NCBI GenBank assembly: GCA_965200885.1
Contig: OZ241737.1
Coordinates: forward strand, 124,001-188,000
Reading direction: 5' to 3'
DNA length: 64,000 bases
Source of the DNA: MPNP01 sp026710155
GTDB taxonomy: Bacteria > Pseudomonadota > Alphaproteobacteria > Rhodobacterales > Rhodobacteraceae
The notes under the pieces were generated by a model that saw only the letters and a program-made list of their open reading frames with translations, was not told the origin of the DNA and made no database searches. Both the position numbers and the translations under genes were made by a program. Shown here piece after piece: positions 18,201-26,774 of the stretch (its first letter is position 1; each line of letters starts with the position of its first letter).

Positions 18201-20388
18201 TAATTTTTTTTGATTTTTTTTGATATGTTCCCCGTATATACGGGGATGAACCACAGAGTGTTGTATACCTGGTAAACAGCAGGATATGTTCCCCGTATAT
18301 ACGGGGATGAACCGCCCGAACAATTGCCCGGCGTGGAAAACAATATATGTTCCCCGTATATACGGGGATGAACCGCTCTACCCGGGCAGTCGCAAGGGAT
18401 ATGAAAAATGTTCCCCGTATATACGGGGATGAACCGATTGATTGAACAGGATTTAATTTAGGAGAATAATGTTCCCCGTATATACGGGGATGAACCGGCG
18501 TAGCACATATATGCAATTCCCTAGTTTCAATGTTCCCCGTATATACGGGGATGAACCGCCATCGCCTGGGCTGATTGCAACTTTTTGAGTATGTTCCCCG
18601 TATATACGGGGATGAACCGGCAGATTTGAGTTTGAAAATCAGAAGAGATCAATGTTCCCCGTATATACGGGGATGAACCGCCATCGCCTGGGCTGATTGC
18701 AACTTTTTGAGTATGTTCCCCGTATATACGGGGATGAACCGACCTGCCGATGATTCATCGGATTGGTCGGCGGATGTTCCCCGTATATACGGGGATGAAC
18801 CGGAATTTTACAGAATATGTGATTGTCACGCCGGATGTTCCCCGTATATACGGGGATGAACCGTTGCATTCACCGAGATTGACGAGGGTAGGGGGATGTT
18901 CCCCGTATATACGGGGATGAACCGGAAAGTCAAGAACGCAAGCACGACCGTCAGGGATGTTCCCCGTATATACGGGGATGAACCGGCGACTATTTGGGCT
19001 ACCCTTTGGCCATCAATATGTTCCCCGTATATACGGGGATGAACCGAACTGGACAAAAAGAAAGGAGAGGATATATTAATGTTCCCCGTATATACGGGGA
19101 TGAACCTTGTTGCTTCCTGGCGAGCGTTTCCATCCTGCGATGTTCCCCGTATATACGGGGATGAACCGACTTTTGTATCGGGGGAAATCACCAGGCAGGT
19201 ATGTTCCCCGTATATACGGGGATGAACCGCCGGTCTGCGGCCGGAATATAAAACTGCGCGAATGTTCCCCGTATATACGGGGATGAACCGATTTTCGAAG
19301 GGAGGCAAATACGAGCCTGTGGATGTTCCCCGTATATACGGGGATGAACCGTTGTCTAAGCGCACTAGTTCTATATGGGAAAAATGTTCCCCGTATATAC
19401 GGGGATGAACCGCTGGATGGCCTCCATGCTAGCAATATGAGTGAATGTTCCCCGTATATACGGGGATGAACCGCCAATATTCCATTGCTAGCCCTAACAA
19501 AAAAGATGTTCCCCGTATATACGGGGATGAACCGTATTGTGTTTCCGATTTGCACCAGTGTTCTTGATGTTCCCCGTATATACTGGGATGAACCGCCATA
19601 GGCAAATTGGCCGGCAAGATTTTGCTAATGTTCCCCGTATATACGGGGATAAACCGACCAGCGAATTTACCCAAATTACCCCCTGCACATGTTCCCCGTA
19701 TATACGGGGATGAACCGCCAATATTCCATTGCTAGCCCTAACAAAAAAGATGTTCCCCGTATATACGGGGATGAACCGTATTGTGTTTCCGATTTGCACC
19801 AGTGTTCTTGATGTTCCCCGTATATACTGGGATGAACCGCCATAGGCAAATTGGCCGGCAAGATTTTGCTAATGTTCCCCGTATATACGGGGATAAACCG
19901 ACCAGCGAATTTACCCAAATTACCCCCTGCACATGTTCCCCGTATATACGGGGATGAACCGCCACTTCCAAGCCACTATGTAGCTGCAGTTATATGTTCC
20001 CCGTATATATGGGGATGAACCGGTGAGATAAACACGAACCATGTCCGGATTGGAATGTTCCCCGTATATACTGGGATGAACCGCCATAGGCAAATTGGCC
20101 GGCAAGATTTTGCTAATGTTCCCCGTATATACGGGGATAAACCGACCAGCGAATTTACCCAAATTACCCCCTGCACATGTTCCCCGTATATACGGGGATG
20201 AACCGCCACTTCCAAGCCACTATGTAGCTGCAGTTATATGTTCCCCGTATATATGGGGATGAACCGGTGAGATAAACACGAACCATGTCCGGATTGGAAT
20301 GTTCCCCGTATATACGGGGATGAACCGGCAACAACGAGGTGGATCAGGTTCCCATGTTGATGTTCCCCGTATATACGGGGATGAAACG
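15297..20388 (+). CRISPR. type I-E CRISPR array, 84 repeats and 83 spacers
   Basis: Repeats of 28-29 bp (ATGTTCCCCGTATATAC then GGGGATGAACC, usually followed by G) recur every 61 bp, from 15297 to the last at 20360; the span is exactly 83 periods, so spacers are 32 bp throughout. The hairpin CCCCGTATATACGGGG is a perfect palindrome. The leader end is on the left, next to cas2. Near the distal end several repeats carry fixed variants (TACTGGG at 19567, 19811 and 20055; GATAAACC at 19628, 19872 and 20116; TATATGGGG at 19994 and 20238), and the last repeat reads GATGAAACG. Several spacers are duplicated, singly or in blocks. The translated repeats give spurious open frames across the whole array. 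Confidence 0.98.
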
Positions 20389-20416
20389 ACCTTGGCAAGG
20401 ATCTCGAATAGCCGAC

Positions 20417-20665
20417 ATGTCGGCCCGTGATTTTGCCGTTCGGTATGATAAACTGGACATAATTGACCTTCTGGATGCCGCCCTCCTAGGGCATGCCAGC
20501 CAACCGAGGAAGGAATGTCTTCATGCCGGTGACAAGCGTTTCTCCGACCTGGCAAAGCGACATCTCGGCGACCGGGAACGCTGGCGGGATATCTGGGAGC
20601 TCAATGACATGAAGAAAGGCCAGAAAATCAAGCCCTGGGATTGTTTCCTGCTACCGGAAAAGTAA
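20417..20665 (+). pseudogene. remnant with ankyrin-like and LysM-like segments
   Basis: Open frame of 82 residues directly after the last CRISPR repeat. SARDFAVRYDKLDIIDLLDAA resembles an ankyrin helix pair, and KRFSDLAKRHLGDRERWRDIWELND resembles the first half of a LysM domain (L-A-x-x-x-x-G-D-x-x-x-W). The frame has no good ribosome binding site, and upstream it runs into the array, so the 5' part of the gene seems to have been lost. The LysM-like part resembles the remnants at 21190-21346 and 33999-34160. I call it a truncated gene; a short expressed protein cannot be excluded. Confidence 0.45.
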
Positions 20666-20685
20666 CATCCCGGGTATCACACTTC

Positions 20686-20798
20686 TTTTTTTGGTTTCAC
20701 TGAATGGCGGGGGAACCCCGCACCCCATTCGCTGAAATAAAAAACAATCCTGAAGATACCACTTGCCAAACCGGTGCCGGGGATATATTGTAACGGTC
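20686..20798 (+). repeat. repeated promoter-like cassette, copy 1
   Basis: T-rich run, then a hairpin GAATGGCGGGG-GAA-CCCCG-CACC-CCATTC (20702-20730), an A-rich stretch and TTGCCAAACCGGTGCCGGGG before the ATG of the coiled-coil gene. The same arrangement occurs at 34818-34935 (minus strand, very similar) and, more diverged, at 33010-33130 (minus strand) ahead of an unrelated gene. TTGCCA followed about 16 bases later by a TATATT/TATTGT element suggests that the cassette carries a promoter. Confidence 0.6.
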
Positions 20799-21161
20799 AT
20801 GCCGGAGCCTGATAAAACCATCGATCTTGACCGCAGGCTTTCGGTGTTGGAGGAACGGATGAACACGATATCTGAAAGCTATGACCGGGGTTGGAAACTC
20901 CTGGTGGCCAAGATGGGGGAGGACAGTGCCAAGTTGGAGGCCAAGATGGGCGAAGCCAATGCCAAGTTGGAGGCCAAGATGGGGGAAGCAACCGCCGGCA
21001 TGAGGGAGGACAATGCCAGGCGGGACACCGAATTTGCCAAGCTCCGTGAGGACAGTGCCAAGCGTGACAGGAACATGTCCATCCAGGTTTATGCCGTGGC
21101 ATTCGGAATCGTTGTCGTGATCCTGGGTATTGGTGGTACGATCATCAGCCTGCTGGTTTGA
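20799..21161 (+). CDS. small coiled-coil protein with C-terminal membrane anchor
   Basis: A protein of 120 residues with no named family that I recognise. Residues 8-90 are strongly helical with heptad character (RRLSVLEERMNTISESYDRG) and contain a tandem 11-13-residue repeat of the AKLEAKMGE type, seen three times. The last 25 residues (VYAVAFGIVVVILGIGGTII) form one transmembrane helix. It resembles the DUF1640-like style of tail-anchored coiled coils, but this is not a firm assignment. A paralogue sits at 34530-34817, about 15-25 residues shorter because it lacks repeats. The ATG at 20799 is preferred over an upstream TTG because the upstream bases belong to a repeated non-coding cassette. 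Confidence 0.7.
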   Translation: MPEPDKTIDLDRRLSVLEERMNTISESYDRGWKLLVAKMGEDSAKLEAKMGEANAKLEAKMGEATAGMREDNARRDTEFAKLREDSAKRDRNMSIQVYAVAFGIVVVILGIGGTIISLLV

Positions 21162-21189
21162 CCCTTCCCATCGACAATTCCCTGCAAGG

Positions 21190-21346
21190 ACCTGGCAAAG
21201 GACCGGCAGGAAGGTCGGCCTCATGGCCCGGAAGGTCCATGGCGATCAGGATTGCTGGCCGGAGCTGGCAGAGTTGAACGGCATCACGAGGGACAATCCC
21301 CACCGGGCCGGGCGAATGCCTTAAGGTGTTCGACGTGGAGTGGTAA
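21190..21346 (+). pseudogene. LysM-like domain remnant, frameshifted
   Basis: The frame reads LMARKVHGDQDCWPELAELN then GITRDNPHR, and after a one-base shift near 21300 continues GPGECLKVFDVEW to a stop at 21344-21346. The minus-strand remnant at 33999-34160 gives the same ending unbroken (NITRDNPHWAG, DCLKVFDMEW), which shows the shift is a lesion. The pattern (L-A-x-x-x-x-G-D-x-x-x-W-P-x-L-A-x-L-N) is LysM-like. It follows the coiled-coil membrane gene, just as the other copy does. Confidence 0.5.
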
Positions 21347-22031
21347 TATTCAATGACAGGAGAGAAACCGTTTCCTGATAATCCAAACAGAGCCCGATCA
21401 GGACCGGGGATTGCTTCGAGTTACCGGAAAAGCAGCACCTTCAGGAACAACACGTCTTTCTTGATTTTATTTAATGGACTTGCCGATGGAAATTCAACTT
21501 GCCAGAAAGCAGGCAAGCAATTGTATTCAGTGTTCAGGGAATCCTGCATAGCAGGTTTCGTTTTCTTTTTTTCGTAAATCAGTAAGTAAAATACTGGTTG
21601 TCAATTATTTTTGCAACTGGTTCTCTTTCCAAAGGCAGGTACTTTCATACGACATAATGAAATAGATTCCTACCGGGAAGAACATCTATTTTGCCGTGAA
21701 CCATGGGAGCGGGGAAACGGTGTAGGACATTCCCAAATGTCTGGGGCGTGTGGCTGGAAACCGGTTCACTACTGAAATCAGGGATATATAAATTCCTTAA
21801 TGGTATCTCCCTTCCAGAGAATGGTAGAGACAATCATCCAATTCTAAATAACATCAACATGTTGGAGTGGTTTATAAATGTCGCAAGAAATGATGGAATA
21901 GTAAGGTGACTCTTTCCTGATAATCACACTCCAAAAATTTATAATATGGATAAAATTGATTTAAATTCGTTTCCGTAATTCATTATGTTGTTCAGTACAG
22001 AAAAAATGATGTGTTACTTTTTATTAAAATC
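21347..22031. other. intergenic region, no gene recognised
   Basis: About 680 bp with only short, unsupported open frames. The left part is GC-richer and resembles the decayed accessory DNA before it; the right part (from about 21,900) becomes AT-rich, as expected for a promoter region of the following gene. No RNA gene or repeat was recognised. Confidence 0.4.
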
Positions 22032-22592
22032 ATGCGATTGATAATTTACCTTACAATATTGACATTCCTGCTCAACTTAAGTGTTTCATATGCCGAAGAT
22101 AACGATAACCACGAAATGTGGGCCTTACCAGTTGCTGATTCAATGAACATTGAAACTCATAGCAGTGATATAACTTTTGGGACTTCTGCAGGATTAACCG
22201 AATATTTGGATATAATATTGAAGGATAAACACATTTTATCAATGGAAGATGGTGACCAGCAACTAACATGGGCAGTAGCTCCGAATGAAGAAACTCTTAA
22301 AGAGATAAATTCATGGACAACTTTATCTACTCCAATTAGAATAAATTCTTTTGACTCCGATTCCCGTATCGTAAGCATGGTCTTTTCTAAAGACAATTTG
22401 AAGCAACTTGCCACTGATTGTGTTAAAAGCAACAAAGGTTGGGATACATGTCTCGCCAATGGAAATAGGTTTGCAGAAAAAAAGAATCCTTATGAGGATA
22501 TTGGTTCACACGGGGTTTCAGGTGATTGGATTCAACTCGGTTTGCGATCTTCAAGTGAAAACATTAGAGGTGCCATGAGTTTTGATAGGTAA
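22032..22592 (+). CDS. hypothetical secreted protein
   Basis: A protein of 186 residues that I do not recognise. It has a clear signal peptide (MRLIIYLTILTFLLNLSVSYA, cleavage likely after SYA at residue 21), so it should be exported to the periplasm or beyond. Two cysteines in TDCVKSNKGWDTCLANG near residues 135-150 could form a disulphide. The remainder looks like a small mixed alpha/beta domain. ATG at 22032 gives a standard signal peptide; a GTG at 22011 would add seven residues. The next gene follows directly, so the two probably form a secreted protein/membrane protein pair. Confidence 0.65.
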   Translation: MRLIIYLTILTFLLNLSVSYAEDNDNHEMWALPVADSMNIETHSSDITFGTSAGLTEYLDIILKDKHILSMEDGDQQLTWAVAPNEETLKEINSWTTLSTPIRINSFDSDSRIVSMVFSKDNLKQLATDCVKSNKGWDTCLANGNRFAEKKNPYEDIGSHGVSGDWIQLGLRSSSENIRGAMSFDR

Positions 22593-22593
22593 T

Positions 22594-23055
22594 TTGAATA
22601 ATAGACTAAATGATAAACGAACATTAATGCCAGGGGTCGTTGGGATCATCAGCATTGCCCTATTGAACGGCTGGTTTATAGCACTGTCAACTCAAGCAGC
22701 TGTAATTGCTGCAGTTATCACAGGCTCACTTGGCTTGATGCTTACTGCGGCCTATTTGATTTACACAAGCAACGAAAAGCAAGAAGCACATATTTACTGG
22801 TACTGGGGTTTTGGAGTCTTCTTGTTTTATATGGTTTTATTTTGTTCTTATTTATTTTGGAGAGATCAATTCAGTGAAAGAGCAGAACAACTTTTAATTG
22901 AGGAATTGAAAAAACTGCAAAATATTCACTTTGAATATTTAAAGCAGTGTTCTGAATTTCAAGTAATCATCAACGAACAAAGGGAAATACTTGAATTATC
23001 CCCTTTAAGTAATGAAATCGTTTGCAGTTCGCCTTTTAATGACTTTCTAAAGTAA
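22594..23055 (+). CDS. hypothetical inner-membrane protein
   Basis: A protein of about 153 residues with two or three transmembrane helices (GVVGIISIALLNGWFIAL, AAVIAAVITGSLGLMLTAAYLI, YWGFGVFLFYMVLFCSYLFW), followed by a charged helix (RAEQLLIEELKKLQNIHFEY) likely to be cytoplasmic and coiled-coil-like. No family recognised. The start is uncertain: TTG at 22594 directly follows the stop of the upstream gene, TTG at 22582 overlaps it, and ATG at 22627 would still keep all the membrane helices. Base composition is similar to the upstream gene and more AT-rich than the remnants on either side. Confidence 0.6.
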   Translation: MNNRLNDKRTLMPGVVGIISIALLNGWFIALSTQAAVIAAVITGSLGLMLTAAYLIYTSNEKQEAHIYWYWGFGVFLFYMVLFCSYLFWRDQFSERAEQLLIEELKKLQNIHFEYLKQCSEFQVIINEQREILELSPLSNEIVCSSPFNDFLK

Positions 23056-23764
23056 ATTTTAGCTTACTCAAGTATACCCAAATTTTATACCGGCATTCCC
23101 TCAACAATTCAGCCACAACCTCCCTCTCCCCCGGACCAATCGGCAGGCGGTAATGAAGCTTGACCCGGGCCCAGCGATGGGCATAATGGCAGGCAGGCAG
23201 CCTGGACCAGGGCTTGAAATCATCAATGGTCGCATTTCCCCGGCGAATTGCCACCCGCTCGGTTGTTGCCATCAGCCTGCCGACATTCTGCGGTGCAAGG
23301 GTCAGGAACTTCTCCAGTTCGGATGGAGACCACACTGCGCCGGTTTCACCTTGGGTCTTTCCTGCCCCCACCAGCCATCGGACCGGGATTGTTTCAATGA
23401 TGCGAACCCGGTCTGGATTCGTGATGAGCCGACCACTCCAGGAATCCAGCCACACACCTTCCGTCAATTTGCATTCCTCATTGATCATCGGAGGTTCGAT
23501 CGACATGATCTTTTTCAGGATGGATTCCGAAGGGCGGGATCAAGACTGTATCCGGGCAGTTCACCATGCCAGATGGAAACGGGAAGCCTGAGCCAGCTCG
23601 CCGGACGGGGTGGAAGCAGATCCTCGCTGGGGGAAAGGAGGCCTCAGCCAATGGAGAAACAGGTCCAGGGCCAGTGCAATGATTGGTATTGCCAGCAGGC
23701 AGGAACCGGCAACAATGAGCAGGTTGCGGCCGGTTATCCGGTTTTTCCAGTTCGACCATGCCAT
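23036..23764 (-). pseudogene. degenerate HNH-type nuclease (DUF1524-like)
   Basis: The C-terminal 156 codons (23506 down to 23036) match the DUF1524/HNH secreted nuclease pattern: WLDSWSGRLITNPDRV, GETGAVWSPSELEKFL, DDFKPWSRLPACHYAHRWAR, VKLHYRLPIGPGEREVVAEL. Where the family has an Asp-His before the IVPL block, this copy reads VRIIETIPV, so the catalytic His is gone. The N-terminal part lies in another frame (23764 down to 23561) with one membrane segment (NLLIVAGSCLLAIPIIALAL), and a stop separates the two. The gene is therefore most likely dead. It overlaps the end of the upstream convergent membrane gene by 20 bases. Confidence 0.55.
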
Positions 23765-23776
23765 GACAATGCAAAC

Positions 23777-24390
23777 CTACCTGGTCGAAATGACAACGAC
23801 CCTATTGGTGTAAAAGGTAACAATCGGTGTTGGTGATGTATGGGCATAACCCGACAAGAGATCACTGATGGCTTCCTTCAAATCCCCGGTGTACCAGTAA
23901 TCGTAATCGAACTTCCAGGACCACCGGTCCCTGATGATCAACCGAAAACCGGCATCAAGCGTCCAGGCGGCAATGACTTCATTGAGAAGACCTCCACCCC
24001 TGCCTTCCCAGACGGGCACCTCCTGCCCTTCTGTTTCCGAAACCTCAGAGGGGGACACCATTGCTTCTGCGGCAACATCCTCTTCCATTTCAACTGAATG
24101 ATCGGGAATGTCAACACTTTCCGGTTTTGTAACCGACGGGACGGCATTCCGGCTTTCGGCATTGGATGAATCGGCAACAATATTGTCACCCTTCCTTTCA
24201 TTTTCCTGGGCAGCCCTGACTTCCCTGATGGCTGTTGCCAGGTCCCGGTGTTTGGGTTGAGTGACGGTATCGTGGGTGGCAACTGATTTTGGGACCTGAC
24301 TGCCCTGATTTTCCTTGACCGGCTGCTCCATCACACCCGCCTGATCGGCAGAATTGTCAAGAACCAGTTCCCAGCGTGCCAGGACTGGAC
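23777..24390 (-). pseudogene. TcpQ-domain-like protein with damaged N-terminus
   Basis: From a GTG near 24334 the frame encodes 185 residues: a polar, Glu/Ser-rich linker (about 1-105) and a C-terminal domain with DAGFRLIIRDRWSWKFDYDY and GDLKEAISDLLSGY, which resembles the TcpQ/PilL periplasmic domain of pilus and secretion systems. Upstream the frame continues as VLARWELVLDNSADQAG. One base out of phase there is a signal-peptide-like stretch, AITLALMLMSSP, itself preceded by a TAG. A frameshift near 24380 and the stop suggest that the exported N-terminus was lost. Another reading is that a short cytoplasmic form is made. Confidence 0.4.
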
Positions 24391-24420
24391 ATAAGCATCA
24401 GGGCAAGAGTGATGGCCTAT

Positions 24421-24921
24421 AGTCAAGAACTCGGATCATGTAAAATCAGGTGTTTGGGGGAACGTATAACCTTCCCCTATGGAGATCAAATATCTTCAAG
24501 TAGTCTCATGCCCAATAGAGATTCTCCCTTGTAATGGCATTGAGTTTCGTGACCTCCAACCTGGAGAAAAAAGGGGCTAGATAAACTAACCACAAACCAA
24601 AAAACCTCATCAAAAACCAGTATATGGAAATCCTATTTGACCCGTTCTTTCTACAATTCCGATTGTTGTATTCGTCCAAATTTTTATGTTTTGGATCCTC
24701 TTCCTCAAGTGGTAATTTGCTTACCGTCACTATTCGTTTTTATCTAAAATGACTAAAATCCATTAAGTTTTTATTCCCTGTGTATCAAAAGCAAATCAAA
24801 ATTCCATGGCTTGTGCTCCAATATGAAAAAAGTGTATGGATTTTATGGTAAAATAATTTAATTGAGGTGCCCTAAATCCTGTTGTGGTATCAAAAGCAAA
24901 GCATTCAAAAAAGGTGTCATT
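24421..24921. other. intergenic region upstream of mtnP
   Basis: About 500 AT-rich bases. A minus-strand open frame of 74 codons (24730 to 24506) has a hydrophobic stretch but no ribosome binding site or recognisable similarity and is not annotated as a gene. GAGGTGCCCT at 24865-24874 is the same decamer as one end of the small element at 57017-57197. Confidence 0.4.
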
Positions 24922-25809
24922 ATGAATAAACCGATTATAGGAGTTATCGGTGGTTCCGGTCTTTATGAAATTGATATTCTGGAAAATCGGAAATGGATTG
25001 GAATTGATACTCCATGGGGAACTCCTTCGGATGAGATTCTGACTGGGGAAATCAACGGCATCGAATTTAAATTCCTGCCCCGCCATGGCAGGGGTCATGT
25101 TCATTCACCCACAAGTGTTCCCTACCGGTCAAATATTGATGCCTTGAAGCAACTGGGAGTGACTGACATCATTTCCATATCGGCGTGTGGTTCTTTTCGT
25201 GAAGAAATGGAACCAGGGGATTTTGTCATCGTAGACCAATTTATCGACCGGACTGTCAACAGGGAAAAATCATTTTTTGGTCCAGGTTGTGTTGCACATG
25301 TCTCAATGGCTTACCCGGTTTGTCAGAGACTGGCCTCAATCTGCCAGAAGGCTTCTGAATCGATAGGTGTAAAGACACATCCCAAGGGAACCTATCTTGC
25401 CATGGAAGGACCACAATTCTCGACCTTGAGTGAATCCAGATTATACAGGGATGTTTGGCATTGTGACGTCATTGGCATGACCAACATGCCTGAAGCAAAA
25501 TTGGCACGGGAAGCAGAAATTTGCTACGCAACCATCGCCATGGTTACCGATTATGATTGCTGGCACCCAAGCCACGGTGAAATCGATATTGAGAAATTAC
25601 TTGGGGTGCTGAAAAAAAACACCCAGATGGCAAGTGAATTGATTCTGAAAATTCCGGAATTGGTTGGCGTGGAGCGCGCGCCATGCCCATTTGGTTGCGA
25701 CAGGGTCCTTGATTATTCCATCCTCACTCCACCGGCAATGAGGTCGAAAGAAGCAACTGACAGATTGGTCAATATCATTGGACGTGTTCAACCATCATCA
25801 TCCAATTAA
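24922..25809 (+). CDS. mtnP: S-methyl-5'-thioadenosine phosphorylase
   Basis: Splits methylthioadenosine with phosphate into adenine and methylthioribose-1-phosphate, in methionine salvage. The 295 residues show the phosphorylase pattern of the PNP/MTAP family: IGVIGGSGLYEID at the start, LPRHGRGHVHSPTSVPYRSN near residue 52, the MEGPQFSTLSESRLYR substrate segment near residue 170, and VIGMTNMPEAKLAREAEICY with the catalytic region. The start is ATG at 24922 rather than an in-frame opening 60 bases upstream, because the family begins a few residues before GVIGGSG. It is followed by a transporter gene on the same strand. Confidence 0.93.
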   Translation: MNKPIIGVIGGSGLYEIDILENRKWIGIDTPWGTPSDEILTGEINGIEFKFLPRHGRGHVHSPTSVPYRSNIDALKQLGVTDIISISACGSFREEMEPGDFVIVDQFIDRTVNREKSFFGPGCVAHVSMAYPVCQRLASICQKASESIGVKTHPKGTYLAMEGPQFSTLSESRLYRDVWHCDVIGMTNMPEAKLAREAEICYATIAMVTDYDCWHPSHGEIDIEKLLGVLKKNTQMASELILKIPELVGVERAPCPFGCDRVLDYSILTPPAMRSKEATDRLVNIIGRVQPSSSN

Positions 25810-25856
25810 CTGAATTCCCCTGATGTTACCAGGTCAATTGCGGGCATGTGTGGAAA

Positions 25857-26726
25857 ATGGCATTGACTGAAAGGTCAAAGGGATTAATCATAATCCTGAT
25901 TGCGGTAATCTCCTTTGTACCAGACAGCCTGTTTATTAAAATCATCCAGACTTCCACCTTCAATCTGACCTTTTGGCGTTCGTTCCTCGCAGGTTCTTGC
26001 ATAATCCTTGTTTTGACAGTGATCCAGCGGGACAACCCAATAAAGGAGGTTGCCAAAGCAGGATGGGCTGGGTATGCCTATATCCTTCTTTTGGCGTTTT
26101 CATCCCTTTTGTTCGTCTATGCCATCAGAACCACATCTGTTGCAAATACCCTTTTCATAATCAGTACGTCTCCAATGTTTGCAGCAATTGCCAGCAGAAT
26201 ATTGCTGAAAGAACCCTTGAATAGTCGGCTGATATGGGCGATTGCTCTCTCAATGGTGGGTATTGGGCTGATTACCAGCGGTTCGCTTACGATCAGGACT
26301 GATGCCATCAAAGGTGATCTTGCTGCATTATTGGTAGCAATAATGATTGCAATCAAGCATACCGTGGCCCGTAAGGCCAAGGCATTTTCCATGGTTCCGG
26401 CAGCTGGTATGGCTCACCTGGTTCTGGCTTTATCATTATTCATCTTCACGGATGTCAGTTTTCTCAGTACAAGGGATATGATCTATGTTGTTATCTTGGG
26501 ATCGCTTTTCATTCCGGTTGCCACCAGTCTCATGGCCTTGGGACCAAGGTATCTTCCAGCACCCGAAGTGGCTTTGATCATTTTATTGGAAGCAATACTG
26601 GCACCGTTGCTGGTCTGGGCAGTACTGGGAGAGGAACCTACCAGACTTGCCATCGCAGGTGGGTCTTTGGTTATTGTGGTCCTGGCAGTTTATAACTACT
26701 ATCAATTGAAGTATTTTAGTATGTAG
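25857..26726 (+). CDS. EamA/DMT-family transporter
   Basis: An inner-membrane protein of 289 residues with about ten hydrophobic helices arranged as two EamA domains (about residues 5-138 and 148-285). Helix 4 (TSVANTLFIISTSPMFAAIASRILLKEPL) shows the typical EamA conserved Pro and the charged KEP turn, and the same turn recurs as LGEEPTRLAIAGG near the C-terminus. Members export amino acids, metabolites or nucleosides; the substrate here is unknown. ATG at 25857 is preferred to a GTG nine bases earlier. The gene follows mtnP by 47 bp, but a functional link with methylthioadenosine salvage is only conjecture. Confidence 0.9.
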   Translation: MALTERSKGLIIILIAVISFVPDSLFIKIIQTSTFNLTFWRSFLAGSCIILVLTVIQRDNPIKEVAKAGWAGYAYILLLAFSSLLFVYAIRTTSVANTLFIISTSPMFAAIASRILLKEPLNSRLIWAIALSMVGIGLITSGSLTIRTDAIKGDLAALLVAIMIAIKHTVARKAKAFSMVPAAGMAHLVLALSLFIFTDVSFLSTRDMIYVVILGSLFIPVATSLMALGPRYLPAPEVALIILLEAILAPLLVWAVLGEEPTRLAIAGGSLVIVVLAVYNYYQLKYFSM

Positions 26727-26774
26727 GTTTTTTGCATTTGTACATGAGTTCAAATTAAATCAACGGGGATTTGA

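Noticed and set aside
18192..18224. T-rich spacer as an internal terminator of the I-E array
   Set aside because: No GC-rich stem precedes the T runs apart from the repeat hairpin itself, which is present in every unit.
15286..20555. Many minus-strand open frames of 60-180 codons with repeated SSPYIRGT, RFIPVYTGN and VHPRIYGEH
   Set aside because: They are translations of the CRISPR repeat in three frames, not proteins.
20220..20555. Minus-strand frame joining the array and the following remnant
   Set aside because: Its first part comes from CRISPR repeats and its second part is antisense to the LysM-like remnant.
24506..24730. Minus-strand frame of 74 codons with a hydrophobic segment
   Set aside because: No ribosome binding site, no similarity and AT-rich context; probably chance.
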